In this document: positions 24,278-32,917 of the stretch, piece after piece
How positions within the stretch are numbered: the first letter of the stretch is position 1
Layout: each line of letters opens with the position of its first letter
Assembly: GCA_023388515.1 (NCBI GenBank)
Contig: JAEWGD010000012.1
Span: 1 to 64,000 of the forward strand
From: Bacillota bacterium
Lineage (GTDB): Bacteria > Bacillota > Clostridia > Oscillospirales > Ruminococcaceae
Length of the DNA stretch: 64,000 nucleotides
Reading direction: 5' to 3'
Notes under the pieces: generated by a model
What the model was told of the DNA's origin: nothing
Seen by the model: only the letters and a program-made list of their open reading frames with translations
Database searches by the model: none
Program-made: the position numbers and the translations under genes

Positions 24278-26971
24278 TCACCCCCTCCCATTACTGTTTA
24301 TTCGCTGCCCGTTTTGGATTTTAGTTACTTCATACGACAACTCTCTGCCATCTAACGTAATGTAAATTTGAGGAGAACTTGAACCACCAGATGATTGAAG
24401 AACAGGTAAGATTCCTGAAAGTATTTTTGATGCAAGCATATTAAGTGCTCCTGTGTTATTCTCGAGTGGGATAACCGCTTCCTTGCCTGCTTCGCCAATC
24501 ATAGCTACTGTCGGGCTGTCAACAATACCACCTCTTGCTAGTTTAGGGATTTCAAGCGTACCTAGTGTTTCGATACTCACGCCCGGAATTTTATTAATCG
24601 TTCCAATAGCTGTATTAATGGCATTTATAAAGCCGTTAATTTTATCCTCTGCAAAAGTTAATATTGCGTTAACAACGGTTTTAAACGCCTCACCCATGGT
24701 ATCGCCGATTGATGTTCCTATGCTTGAAAACTTAGATTTTATAGTATCCCAAATACCACTAAAAAATGTTCCGACACCCGAAAACACTGCCTTGATTCCG
24801 TCCCAAGCCTCTGTGAATTTATCGCTAAACCATGTTCCAATTGCAGAAAAGACGTTTTTTATTCCGTCCCATAATCCAACAAAAAAATCTTTAATCGCCC
24901 CAACAAATCCATCTACAAAGTTTCTGAATCCCTCAAAATTATCATAAAGTAGCTTGAATGCACCAGCAAAAGGATTAACTATAAACAACAGAATTGCCAC
25001 CCAGTTGTCTTTGAAAAAATCAACAACTTTGTTAAACGCAGCTTTTATGCCGTCAACCGCAGCCTTGACGGCTCCAACGATTGCGTCCCAAACCTTGACA
25101 GCAACTGCTTTTATATCGTCCCAATGCTTTATACACAACACGATTATAGCAATTAGCGCAGCGATTGCTATAACTACCAACCCTATTGGATTTGCACTCA
25201 TGGCGGCATTAACTGCCCATTGCACTACGGTGTATGCTGCCATAACCCCTTTAGCTATAGCTACTGCAGCAGCAATTAAACCGATTGCAGCAGCAATTGA
25301 CCCTAGTATAATAACAATAGTTTCAAATGCTGTTTGATTATTGCTTATCCAATCGCTTATACCAGTCAGCGCTTTTGTGAATCCCTCTAAAATAGAAACT
25401 ATAAGCCCACCTGTCCACGTTGCAAGAGGCTTTAAAAGCTTATCCCATAGCCATTTCCCCATTGGCTTTAAAGCTTTGATGATGTTAGTTACAGTCCCAA
25501 TCGCTGCTGATAATAAATCTAAGAACGCTGGAACAACGTCACTCATTACCCATGTGCCAAATGGGACAATTACATTCTCCCACAACCACAATAGCCCCTC
25601 GCCGACAGTCACGGCGAAAGGTGTTAACGCCTCCCACAACCAATCCAGTGACTTGTTAATGCTTTCCCAGTTAATGTTCTCGAGCCCGTTTGAAATAGCG
25701 TCTATGAATCGTGGCAATCCCTCGCCCATAATCCACGACCCCACAGGCTGTAAAAAGCTGTCATAAAAATCTTGCAAACCCTGTGCAACAAAATTCTTCA
25801 ATGGGTCGAGCGCTGTTCTCAAGTTTTCTAAAGATGTTTTTATAGGCTCGAAAGCTGATTTAACTCTATCCATAACTTCCATAACCTTAGGCGATAACTC
25901 AATGTTTCCGCCTATTTCCCCACCTAATGGGTCTATTGCTGCTATTCCTGTGTCTGCCCCACTATCAGCAGTACTTGAAGTATCGCCATCGCTTGTATTA
26001 CCCTGTAACACGTTCAACTGGTCGAAACTTGCAAGGCTATTTTTCGCTGCCTTGCTTGCTTTTGTGGTCGATTTTGCTAGGTTATCCTGTGCTTTAGACG
26101 CTGATACAGCGGTGCTTGTTACTTGGCTTTGTTGCTCTGCTTGCTTGCCGAACAGTGCAGTTGAAACCTGTGCGAACACATTGGCAAGGCGTGTCAAGCC
26201 TGTTATCATAGCGTTTATTTGTGGTAACACTGCTTGAGCAATTGGCATGATTGCGTTTCCGATAGCGATTTTTAAATTATTAAAACTGAATTGCAATTGC
26301 AGAATTTGCCCTGAAAAGCTGTTAGCTACCTTTGCAGCGTCACCGGTTTGGAACTTAGTTTCTTCCATAATTCCAAGAACTTCTGCTTGAATTTTCTGCT
26401 GTTTAGTAAGGCTATCAACACCCACACCAATACTGTTGGCGTAGTCTTTCCACATCATTGAAACGTTTTTGGTTACTCCAGCATTATCAACAAGAATCGA
26501 ATTTTCATTTTTTAATCCTTCCGACGCCGACCTCACAGCCTCACCCATCGATAGGGAAGCCTGTCTGCCAAAAGCCGAACTATCTTTTAACGCAAGCATG
26601 GATTGTTCAATTTGCTTTGTGTCATATCCACGTGACGCAAGGTTTTTGTATGCTGTTATAGCGTCCGTTGCTGGTATAAGCCCGTCTTTGGTATAGCTAT
26701 CAATAAATCCTTGTGCCTCTGCAAAACTTCGACCTTGCCCGTCCATGATACTCTTTAGCCCTGTCATAGCATTTGTTAAGTTCGTCGCCGACTTAACTGA
26801 CGCCTTGCCAAAGCTAACTATCGCAGCAGTTCCAAAGGCTACTCCAGCAGCGATTGCAAGGCTTTTGAGTGAGTTTTTAATGCTTGAAAGCCCCCCCTCA
26901 AGCTGTTTAGTTCCTTTGTTGAATCCACTTTGGTCTATTTTCGTGCTAATTATAATACTGCCATCTGCCAT
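24278..26971 (-). CDS. Tail tape measure protein
   Basis: The 897-aa product sets tail length. The N-terminus (about 40-330) is the phage TMP core region with GFNKGTKQLEGGLSSIKNSL and alternating helices. The middle has strongly hydrophobic segments (about 545-580 and 590-615), as in most tape measures. The C-terminus has the typical GGIVDSPTVAMIGEAGKEAV block. At about 0.15 nm per residue a tail of roughly 135 nm would be expected (inference). It starts after GAGGTGAAATA. Confidence 0.93.
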   Translation of the reverse strand: MADGSIIISTKIDQSGFNKGTKQLEGGLSSIKNSLKSLAIAAGVAFGTAAIVSFGKASVKSATNLTNAMTGLKSIMDGQGRSFAEAQGFIDSYTKDGLIPATDAITAYKNLASRGYDTKQIEQSMLALKDSSAFGRQASLSMGEAVRSASEGLKNENSILVDNAGVTKNVSMMWKDYANSIGVGVDSLTKQQKIQAEVLGIMEETKFQTGDAAKVANSFSGQILQLQFSFNNLKIAIGNAIMPIAQAVLPQINAMITGLTRLANVFAQVSTALFGKQAEQQSQVTSTAVSASKAQDNLAKSTTKASKAAKNSLASFDQLNVLQGNTSDGDTSSTADSGADTGIAAIDPLGGEIGGNIELSPKVMEVMDRVKSAFEPIKTSLENLRTALDPLKNFVAQGLQDFYDSFLQPVGSWIMGEGLPRFIDAISNGLENINWESINKSLDWLWEALTPFAVTVGEGLLWLWENVIVPFGTWVMSDVVPAFLDLLSAAIGTVTNIIKALKPMGKWLWDKLLKPLATWTGGLIVSILEGFTKALTGISDWISNNQTAFETIVIILGSIAAAIGLIAAAVAIAKGVMAAYTVVQWAVNAAMSANPIGLVVIAIAALIAIIVLCIKHWDDIKAVAVKVWDAIVGAVKAAVDGIKAAFNKVVDFFKDNWVAILLFIVNPFAGAFKLLYDNFEGFRNFVDGFVGAIKDFFVGLWDGIKNVFSAIGTWFSDKFTEAWDGIKAVFSGVGTFFSGIWDTIKSKFSSIGTSIGDTMGEAFKTVVNAILTFAEDKINGFINAINTAIGTINKIPGVSIETLGTLEIPKLARGGIVDSPTVAMIGEAGKEAVIPLENNTGALNMLASKILSGILPVLQSSGGSSSPQIYITLDGRELSYEVTKIQNGQRINSNGRG

Positions 26972-27003
26972 TATTTCACCTCGATTCTGTTTTTGGGTAT
27001 AAG

Positions 27004-27033
27004 AAAAGCACCTACATTATTTGTAAGTGCTTT
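27004..27033 (-). terminator. Terminator after the PH-domain gene
   Basis: AAAAGCAC near 27005-27012 pairs with GTGCTTT at 27027-27033, with TAC/GTA inner pairs. On the minus strand the stem is followed by TTTTCTTATA. It would stop transcripts of the PH gene before the tape measure. Confidence 0.7.
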
Positions 27034-27052
27034 AAACCGTATGTTATTTTAA

Positions 27053-27469
27053 TTAAAGCCTTGCCTCGCTAATTGCTTGCCGGATTTCATCTCTTAGCTT
27101 TCGCCCGCCGTCTATTACAAATGTTTCTGTTATCCCACAAATTCTTAATTTTGCAAACTGTAAAATAGATGTAACATCATCTACAGATGTAATATCGCCT
27201 AGCAATATTTGTTTAGATGTTCCTTGCCCTAAAACGCTGTTGCAAAACAAAACTCGCTTTGTTGTTACTGCAAGCACTCCTGCTAGTTTGTTTTTTGCGC
27301 TTAGTATATCAGCTTTCAACGATTGCGAAACAGGCACTATTGACACATTCACGCTGCAGGCGTACAACAAGTCCTCTTCTGTTGACAACATTTTTTCTAC
27401 TGCTTTTGCAGAACCTTTATTAAATATAAAAGATGTTCCGCTTTTCTTGATTGCTTTTTTTATATCCAT
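27053..27469 (-). CDS. PH-like domain protein (candidate moron)
   Basis: The 138-aa product has a bacterial PH-like fold pattern: KMLSTEEDLLYAC, then GVLAVTTKRVLFCNS, then QILLGDITSVD and LRICGITETFVIDG. Such domains occur in short-PH and YvbH-like proteins, often stress- or membrane-linked. No phage structural role is known to me. It sits between the tail chaperone and tape measure genes, an unusual place. It has its own consensus promoter and terminator, so it could be expressed in the lysogen. The ATG at 27469 follows AAGGGAGGCG. Confidence 0.75.
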   Translation of the reverse strand: MDIKKAIKKSGTSFIFNKGSAKAVEKMLSTEEDLLYACSVNVSIVPVSQSLKADILSAKNKLAGVLAVTTKRVLFCNSVLGQGTSKQILLGDITSVDDVTSILQFAKLRICGITETFVIDGGRKLRDEIRQAISEARL

Positions 27470-27491
27470 TAAATCGCCTCCCTTTTGTTTC

Positions 27492-27520
27492 ATGATACCA
27501 CTTAAAAAGGGTTTTGTCAA
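27492..27520 (-). promoter_or_regulatory. Consensus promoter of the PH-domain gene
   Basis: On the minus strand TTGACA and TATCAT are exactly 17 bp apart. The start codon is about 22 bp beyond the -10, and the -35 overlaps the stop codon of the preceding tail gene. Confidence 0.8.
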
Positions 27521-28086
27521 CTTTTGCCTAGCAACCTCATAAATTCGTTTTCAGCCTCTGCCTCTCCGGCTGTTTGAATTTGTGGTAAATCAATAATATC
27601 TTTTGTTTTATAGCAATATTCTTTTTCTTCTTTCGACAATTTACCTTTATTTTTCCTGTTTCGCAAATCAACAAGCTTAGTAAAAAAACAATCTTCCTTT
27701 AAGTCCATGAACATATAGCAAAACTTCCACCAGTGCAGGTAATCTATTTTTTCAAGGTCTATACGGTGGGTTTGATTAATTGCAGTATATATGTAGCGTG
27801 AATCCTTTTCAAAACTATAAACCTTTGAGCCGCTTTCGCTTGCGCTTGCTTTATTTTCCTCCCCACAATTCAGAAACATAACAGCGATTTTTTGAGCTTG
27901 CTTTACGTCTTGGGGGATTTCTTTATACAAAAGCTTCAGCATAATTGTGTTTTTTTCATACGCTGTGAGTTCTGCGTCCTCAAATGCTAATATTATTTTT
28001 AAGCAATTACGAAAATCAGTATTAATTTCATACTCAATGCCGTCAATTTCAGCAACGGTTGGCAGGCGTTCTAGCAAGATGTTCAT
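27517..28086 (-). CDS. Bacteriophage Gp15-family tail assembly protein
   Basis: The 189-aa product matches the phage Gp15 family (INTDFRNCLKIILAFEDAEL near the start; YLHWWKFCYMFMDL in the middle). It normally lies between the tail chaperone and tape measure genes and is presumed to help tail assembly. It overlaps the previous gene by ATGA, the usual coupling here. I see no slippery sequence for a lambda G/GT-type frameshift. Confidence 0.82.
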   Translation of the reverse strand: MNILLERLPTVAEIDGIEYEINTDFRNCLKIILAFEDAELTAYEKNTIMLKLLYKEIPQDVKQAQKIAVMFLNCGEENKASASESGSKVYSFEKDSRYIYTAINQTHRIDLEKIDYLHWWKFCYMFMDLKEDCFFTKLVDLRNRKNKGKLSKEEKEYCYKTKDIIDLPQIQTAGEAEAENEFMRLLGKS

Positions 28087-28523
28087 TTTAACACTGCTCT
28101 CTTTTGTTCTCGGTTAGCGCTTTCTAAATATTTCGCCATCTTATCATCGCGGGTGGATTGAATATACGGCGTTATCCCCTCAAAAAACTGTGTAAACATA
28201 TCAAGTGTATTGGTTTTCCCGAAAGCTGTTTCGCTTGTTCCTTCACCAAAAAGAGAGTCAATCTCTTCACGCATAAAAGTGCAAATATCTTTAACGATAG
28301 CAATTTGCTTTTTTAGGTTTTTTGGGATACCGTATTTGTCTAACCCACTATTTTCAAGTGCTTTCATCTTCTCAGCGTACTCTTTTTCTTTGCCCTCAAG
28401 CTTTTGTGTCAGCGTGTAAAATTGCTCTGTAAACGCAACGTCACCGGGATTAAAACATATAGCCTTGTCTGCGTCATCATTGATGGTTAGCGTGATATCG
28501 CCTCTATCGATGTTTAAATTCAT
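28083..28523 (-). CDS. Tail assembly chaperone-like protein (DUF6673-like)
   Basis: The 146-aa product (MNLNIDRGDITLTINDDADK) occupies the tail chaperone position just after the major tail protein. A helical middle (LTQKLEGKEKEYAEKMKALE) precedes a conserved-looking LDMFTQFFEGITPYI. The family name DUF6673 is from memory and tentative. It is separated from the major tail gene by a terminator. Confidence 0.65.
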   Translation of the reverse strand: MNLNIDRGDITLTINDDADKAICFNPGDVAFTEQFYTLTQKLEGKEKEYAEKMKALENSGLDKYGIPKNLKKQIAIVKDICTFMREEIDSLFGEGTSETAFGKTNTLDMFTQFFEGITPYIQSTRDDKMAKYLESANREQKRAVLK

Positions 28524-28546
28524 AACTGCTCACTCCTTAAAATAAT

Positions 28547-28567
28547 AGCCCCGCTATTAACGGGGCT
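28547..28567 (-). terminator. Terminator after the major tail gene
   Basis: AGCCCCG (28547-28553) pairs with CGGGGCT (28561-28567) over a 7-nt loop. On the minus strand it is followed by ATTATTTT. Such a terminator would lower expression of downstream tail genes relative to the tail tube protein. Confidence 0.75.
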
Positions 28568-28572
28568 TGTTT

Positions 28573-29091
28573 TTATACTGCTGGTGTAAACGTCTTTGTT
28601 GATGGGTCAAAGGTGCCGTAAGTTTTCTTACCAGTCCAATGAATATTGAAAGGTAGGTCAAGCCCCTCTGTGTTACCACCGTAAGACTGTACTGCAACAA
28701 CTGCTTTTTGTGTCCATGCGGCATAAACAGTCTTAATATCAGGCTCTTCTCCTGTTGTGGTCGAATCAAAAACATTAACGCACAAGAACGTTCTTTCAAC
28801 GTCTGATAGCGTTTTTTCATCACGAACTATTTCATACAAAATATTAAATAGCTTGCTTTCCTTTTTTGCTTTCATAGGGGATACATCAGTTTGCACCTCA
28901 TACTTATCAAGTGCTGTTGTGGTGTTTCCTGTAACGTCTGTAACGGTTGCTACGTTTGGATTCATAGCAAGCGACATTTCCTCAACCTTATCACCGATAA
29001 GCTCCCATATGGGCGTATCTGGTGTTTCTGCCACGTCTGCAAATAGCATAAAATCTTTACGTTTAATAGCCCCTGTTCCTGTAATAGCCAT
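28573..29091 (-). CDS. Major tail (tube) protein
   Basis: The 172-aa product (MAITGTGAIKRKDFMLFADV) has the size, position and beta-rich content of siphovirus tail tube proteins, with the phrase NPNVATVTDVTGNT. It follows the head-tail completion genes with a 2-bp gap. A strong terminator right after it fits its need for high expression. Confidence 0.8.
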   Translation of the reverse strand: MAITGTGAIKRKDFMLFADVAETPDTPIWELIGDKVEEMSLAMNPNVATVTDVTGNTTTALDKYEVQTDVSPMKAKKESKLFNILYEIVRDEKTLSDVERTFLCVNVFDSTTTGEEPDIKTVYAAWTQKAVVAVQSYGGNTEGLDLPFNIHWTGKKTYGTFDPSTKTFTPAV

Positions 29092-29093
29092 AA

Positions 29094-29519
29094 TTAAATT
29101 CTCCTTTTTCTAAAAATTAGTTGTATTTGTATCTGGTATAGTGCTGTGCCATCTTCGTATAAATCAAACAGCATAGCATTGCTTACCTGTATTTCCTCTA
29201 CCTCATAATTTTGTGGTAGGGTAGGGAAGTCTTGATTATCGTTTCGTTCCTCTAGCCAATCACTGAAGCTTTCAAGGAAGTCATGGTTATCCTGTCTGTC
29301 AATCTCATCAGCCGAATTCTCCTTAGCATAGAATACATAGTTGTTCTGATATGTGCGGTTGCCCAATACATCTATGCTAGTCTTACCATTGCCAGATGGT
29401 GCGAGGGCATAGCTGGAGGGATATTCGCCTGTTTGGTCTGTTAAGACTTCTGACACTGGTCGCATATCCATATCGGTATATTCGCATAAATAATCTTGTA
29501 GCGATTTTAATAAACTCAT
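29094..29519 (-). CDS. Tail completion / minor capsid-type protein
   Basis: The 141-aa product (MSLLKSLQDYLCEYTDMDMR) lies last among the head-tail joining genes and overlaps the previous one by 4 bp. A mixed alpha/beta pattern ending YQIQIQLIFRKRRI resembles Clostridia phage 'minor capsid' or terminator (Ttp-like) proteins. By position it probably caps the tail before joining the head. Confidence 0.65.
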   Translation of the reverse strand: MSLLKSLQDYLCEYTDMDMRPVSEVLTDQTGEYPSSYALAPSGNGKTSIDVLGNRTYQNNYVFYAKENSADEIDRQDNHDFLESFSDWLEERNDNQDFPTLPQNYEVEEIQVSNAMLFDLYEDGTALYQIQIQLIFRKRRI

Positions 29520-29923
29520 TTAGCTGTGCCTCCTGCCACTTTAGCAACGTCACTTAGAATTTTATTCTTCTTATCTGCCCACATACGCTTATCCCATAGC
29601 TTGCCACGTTTAGGAGCACCATTATATTTTAAATCTCTATCCGTAACAACTTTAAGTTCGCCTTTATCAGCATAAGCACTGCGGGATTTAACGCCAATCA
29701 TAACCTTTCCGTAATACTGAAACTTAGCGTAAGGGCTATTGAACGTTACCTTGTCTGTACCTATTTGACGTGTATTCTTTAAAATGCCTTGTTGCATTGG
29801 AATATAAGGGTCCATTTCAGCAGCACACCTTGAGGTGAATAGCAATTGCACTCTTCCGTTAGGTTCAAGCCCGCGCTTTTTTAGCATTGTTCCGACATCA
29901 TCAAGATTTGTAACAACTTTCAT
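29516..29923 (-). CDS. Minor capsid / HK97 gp10-like protein
   Basis: The 135-aa product (MKVVTNLDDVGTMLKKRGLE) contains MDPYIPMQQGILKNTRQIG and SPYAKFQYYGKVM, the pattern of head-tail joining 'minor capsid' proteins in Clostridia phages. I start at 29923 after GGAGGTGTCGGCAAA rather than the longer reading. It overlaps both neighbours by 4 bp. Confidence 0.72.
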   Translation of the reverse strand: MKVVTNLDDVGTMLKKRGLEPNGRVQLLFTSRCAAEMDPYIPMQQGILKNTRQIGTDKVTFNSPYAKFQYYGKVMIGVKSRSAYADKGELKVVTDRDLKYNGAPKRGKLWDKRMWADKKNKILSDVAKVAGGTAK

Positions 29924-30318
29924 TTTGCCGACACCTCCCAATGAGCCATAGAACCACCAAAAGACTTATGGTCAACACTACTTATCGTTAAGCAGTCATC
30001 AAATTCTTTCAGTTCCGATGATGATTTTATAACTTCATACTGCATATCGCCTTTCACCACGATATCGCCACTCTGTAGTGTCCAATATTCAGCCTTATCT
30101 TCTAACCTCGCCCACTCTTTAGGTGGCTTGTAGGCACGATTTGTGCGTATATTGCAAGGTATAATTAACTGCAAGCTATCAGCAGATGTAACGCCTGTTT
30201 TTCGCATGACAGCACCTTTGATAGAGTTCCAAAAGACACTTTTTAAAACTGTACGTTGACATTTTTCAACTGCGCCATCTTTATATTTGTTATAAACCGT
30301 CACAGTATCATTAAACAT
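29920..30318 (-). CDS. Head-tail connector protein (DUF6751-like)
   Basis: The 132-aa product starts MFNDTVTVYNKYKDGAVEKC, then WNSIKG and a later GDIVVKGD, matching small head-closure proteins of Clostridia phages (DUF6751 from memory). The ATG at 30318 overlaps the previous stop as TGATG and has GAGGTGG upstream. Confidence 0.7.
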   Translation of the reverse strand: MFNDTVTVYNKYKDGAVEKCQRTVLKSVFWNSIKGAVMRKTGVTSADSLQLIIPCNIRTNRAYKPPKEWARLEDKAEYWTLQSGDIVVKGDMQYEVIKSSSELKEFDDCLTISSVDHKSFGGSMAHWEVSAK

Positions 30319-30635
30319 CAGCACCACCTCACAGAAATACAATTGCCTAAATACATTTTAACAGCATCTAACAACCTTTGTTCGTTGGTTTTAGGTTTAG
30401 TTTGCTGATATGATTTACTCCACGAACCGACTGATTGACTTGCGAGTTCTCCGCCCTGTTCATTAGTTTGCCAAGCCTCAGCGACTGCACACAATGCCAT
30501 ATTTAATTTATTTTCATTAGCATTGCAATTAAATTTATCAAGATAAACCCCCGCCCTCGTTATAAGGCGAGGGAAGTCATGTTCCGCTATCTGATTGCCC
30601 ATGTAGGTGCTGACATAGAATTCATAGGTAGGCAT
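30318..30635 (-). CDS. Head-tail adaptor (gp6-like)
   Basis: The 105-aa product contains RAGVYLDKFNCNANENKLNMA and AVAEAWQTNEQGG, the helical adaptor pattern found directly after the capsid gene. It should bind the portal and start the head-tail connector. A serine-rich SQSVGSWSKSYQQ loop is present, as in related adaptors. Confidence 0.75.
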   Translation of the reverse strand: MPTYEFYVSTYMGNQIAEHDFPRLITRAGVYLDKFNCNANENKLNMALCAVAEAWQTNEQGGELASQSVGSWSKSYQQTKPKTNEQRLLDAVKMYLGNCISVRWC

Positions 30636-30637
30636 AA

Positions 30638-30910
30638 TTATTCCTCCTTTAACTCCTCATCTGGAGCGTTGGCAAGAATAATTTCAAGGATTTCAGCTTT
30701 GGTTTTTGCCCCTGATATATCGATATTGTTTTTAGTAGCAACCTCTTTCAACTCATCTACAGTCATTTTTTCAAGGGGTTTATCGTCTGCATCTTCAACA
30801 GGGGGCTGTTCAGTAATCGTTTTTTTAACAGGTGCATACCCTTTATCCTTGTACACCTGCAAGTTCTTTTCATCAATTTCACGGCTAATGCCATTTTTAG
30901 CTACTAACAT
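30638..30910 (-). CDS. Capsid-adjacent HeH/Rho-N-like protein
   Basis: The 90-aa product has an N-terminal beta motif (MLVAKNGISREIDEKNLQVY), an acidic linker, and a C-terminal helix-extended-helix: MTVDELKEVATKNNID and KAEILEIILA. These HeH/SAP-like tails are common in phage proteins between capsid and connector genes and may bind nucleic acid. It has a 2-bp gap to its neighbour. Confidence 0.72.
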   Translation of the reverse strand: MLVAKNGISREIDEKNLQVYKDKGYAPVKKTITEQPPVEDADDKPLEKMTVDELKEVATKNNIDISGAKTKAEILEIILANAPDEELKEE

Positions 30911-30923
30911 ATTTTAAACCCCC

Positions 30924-31802
30924 TTAAGTAGTTGATTTGTGCAGATAAACACCCTTGACTTTGTTCTCATAAACAAAAGCATCATGGTATAATCTAAACT
31001 GGAACTTCCATGCGTCCTTGTCCTGATTCACGTCAGGGCTGAAAATCTTAGGAAGAGCAAACTTCTTAGCTTGCAAAACTGCATTTGGATATACAATCAT
31101 AAAGTTGATGTTTTTTGCTTCCGTTGCCTTAGTATATCCCCACGCTGCGGAGCCGTCAGCAAGAGTAATGCCTGTGTAAAAGCGTGATTTAGGTACATAG
31201 ATGATAGGCATATTGTTATAGCCTGCTAGCACTGTATTAACCGTTCCATCACTGCCCCATTGGCGATTTAATGCAGAATTAAGAATAGGTTTCAAATCAC
31301 TGTTTACATATAAGCGTCTACCCTCTGCTGGAACTTCATCAGCGTCCATTTGACGAACGGCTTCATCAATAGCTGCTAAAATGCTTTCCTTAGTGAGTAC
31401 CGCTGCTGTTGTGGTTGTGATATTTGGTGTGCTTGCATACTTAGCAAAACGATAAGCATCAAGTTCAGGGATTACCCAATCACGCATGAATTGTCCTGTG
31501 ACAGTACCAAATACCATTCCAAGCGTTTCCTCATCGTCCATACGGTCGATAGAAAGCTCCTTGCCACGCTCTTCGGTAAGTTTTAATGTTTCCCACGAAG
31601 CTGTGATATCGCCCTTAGGATAGCCATCTGTACGGGAGTAATCGCCTAGCCCTGTGGTAGCTACCTTAAGCACCTTAACTTCATTAACTCCTGAAAAATC
31701 AACCTTAGTTCCTGTGTCTATACCCTCCGTAATTGCTGATGCCTTGTAAACATCATCAATAATAGGGAGAAATTTCTTTGCATATTCTAAACTATTTGGC
31801 AT
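30924..31802 (-). CDS. Major capsid protein
   Basis: The 292-aa product (MPNSLEYAKKFLPIIDDVYK) is a HK97-fold-type capsid protein by position, size and pattern: WETLKLTEERGKELSIDR in the N-terminal third and DYSRTDGYPKGDIT before it. It comes after a scaffold gene, so no N-terminal delta domain is needed. The ribosome site AAGGAGATTT is strong. Confidence 0.85.
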   Translation of the reverse strand: MPNSLEYAKKFLPIIDDVYKASAITEGIDTGTKVDFSGVNEVKVLKVATTGLGDYSRTDGYPKGDITASWETLKLTEERGKELSIDRMDDEETLGMVFGTVTGQFMRDWVIPELDAYRFAKYASTPNITTTTAAVLTKESILAAIDEAVRQMDADEVPAEGRRLYVNSDLKPILNSALNRQWGSDGTVNTVLAGYNNMPIIYVPKSRFYTGITLADGSAAWGYTKATEAKNINFMIVYPNAVLQAKKFALPKIFSPDVNQDKDAWKFQFRLYHDAFVYENKVKGVYLHKSTT

Positions 31803-31823
31803 AATATAAATCTCCTTTTAATT

Positions 31824-32378
31824 TTATTTTGTATCAGTAGCTGAAAGCCCTGCTGCAGCTCTTGCAGCACTGAAAAACTTATCAGTATCACCATCTAATG
31901 GCTCTTGGTGGTCAGCGCCGCTTTTCACTTTCACAGTTGTACCATCAGCCTTTTCTTCCTCAAACAAATAAGAATTATCTGTTTTAAGCTTTGTAAGCTG
32001 TTCATCAAGCCCTAACAGTTTATCGCCGTCAAGCTTAATGCCCTCTACGTCAAGTAAAGCCTTGACTGCTTTTGTGTTCTTAGCTTTGCCAGTGATTAAA
32101 GCCATCTCTAAGGCGTTGTTAAGCTTAGTTGCTGATAAATCAGTGTTGTACTTAGTTTCCAACGCTGTAAGGTCACCTTTAAGCTTTTCAACATCAACCC
32201 CATCAAACTTTTTTACAGTTTCCTGTAATGTCTTGATGGTTTCGGTTGCTTTTGTTAACTTTTCAGTTTCAGCTGTAATCTTAGCTTGTTCCACTGCTAT
32301 GTCCTTGCCATTTTCAGACATAATAAATTTAATTTGTTCGTCTGTAAGCCCCTGTGCTTTTAAATCTTCTGTTTTCAT
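31824..32378 (-). CDS. Capsid scaffolding protein (GP20 family)
   Basis: The 184-aa product is mostly coiled coil (residues about 30-130, repeated LTKATETIKTLQETVKK type) with a basic/acidic C-terminal region and ALITGKAKNTKAVKALLD, the phage_GP20 scaffold signature. It directs capsid assembly and should be lost from mature heads. It lies just upstream of the capsid gene. Confidence 0.85.
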   Translation of the reverse strand: MKTEDLKAQGLTDEQIKFIMSENGKDIAVEQAKITAETEKLTKATETIKTLQETVKKFDGVDVEKLKGDLTALETKYNTDLSATKLNNALEMALITGKAKNTKAVKALLDVEGIKLDGDKLLGLDEQLTKLKTDNSYLFEEEKADGTTVKVKSGADHQEPLDGDTDKFFSAARAAAGLSATDTK

Positions 32379-32475
32379 AATAAAAATACCTCCATTAAGT
32401 TGTTTTAAGCCTGTAACTGTCGGCTAATGGTTGACTGTTTAAGGTCTAATCTACTGACCAAGTGATATAAAAATA

Positions 32476-32490
32476 GCACCCTTGCGGTGC
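32476..32490 (-). terminator. Short terminator between small gene and scaffold
   Basis: GCACC (32476-32480) pairs with GGTGC (32486-32490). On the minus strand it is followed by TATTTTTAT. The stem is short, so it may be partial. Confidence 0.55.
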
Positions 32491-32504
32491 TTGTTGATGT
32501 AAAT

Positions 32505-32786
32505 TTAAACCTCTTCGTATGTTTTCTCGAAAATATCAGGCTTGCAAGGGTACAGTTCGCCATTTACTCCTTGAATTACAAAATCATTAACGCTTACAAG
32601 CATTTTGCCTTCAAGTGTTCCTATAAAGAGTTGCATTGGCTCACCCGTATCTTCATAAAACATAACTCCATTTTCGATTGCTTTTTTCGCCCACTCAGGA
32701 ATATAATAATTTCCGTCTGAACCCATTAAATCCCCGTCGTATTGGAATGCCTCAATTACTACTGGTTTCTTGCGATATTTAGCCAT
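32505..32786 (-). CDS. Conserved small phage protein
   Basis: The 93-aa product is a widespread small phage protein: KYRKKPVVIEAFQYDG at the start and VNDFVIQGVNGELYPCKPDI near the end, the latter strongly conserved ('GE.YPCKPDIFE.TYE'). Its function is unknown. It lies between MuF-type and scaffold genes and is followed by its own terminator, so it may be an insertion in the morphogenesis operon. Confidence 0.8.
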   Translation of the reverse strand: MAKYRKKPVVIEAFQYDGDLMGSDGNYYIPEWAKKAIENGVMFYEDTGEPMQLFIGTLEGKMLVSVNDFVIQGVNGELYPCKPDIFEKTYEEV

Positions 32787-32917
32787 TTTAAAATTCTCCT
32801 TTAAATTAATTTATTTGTGATATGTTAACGCACACATCAAGCGAGATATTGGACCACCACCTTTCACGCAAATTTTATATTCTGTGAACGGTTACTGATT
32901 AACATTTTAAGCCCCTC
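32787..32917 (-). other. Spacer with 13-codon ORF
   Basis: This 130-bp gap carries a 13-codon minus-strand ORF (32864-32905) after a strong GGAGGGGC site, plus a second Shine-Dalgarno-like AAAGGTGGTGG without a good start. It may be the eroded remnant of a small gene. Confidence 0.35.

Noticed and set aside
27517..28523. Programmed frameshift between the tail chaperone genes
   Set aside because: The second gene has its own ATGA-coupled start and I see no slippery heptamer near the junction.
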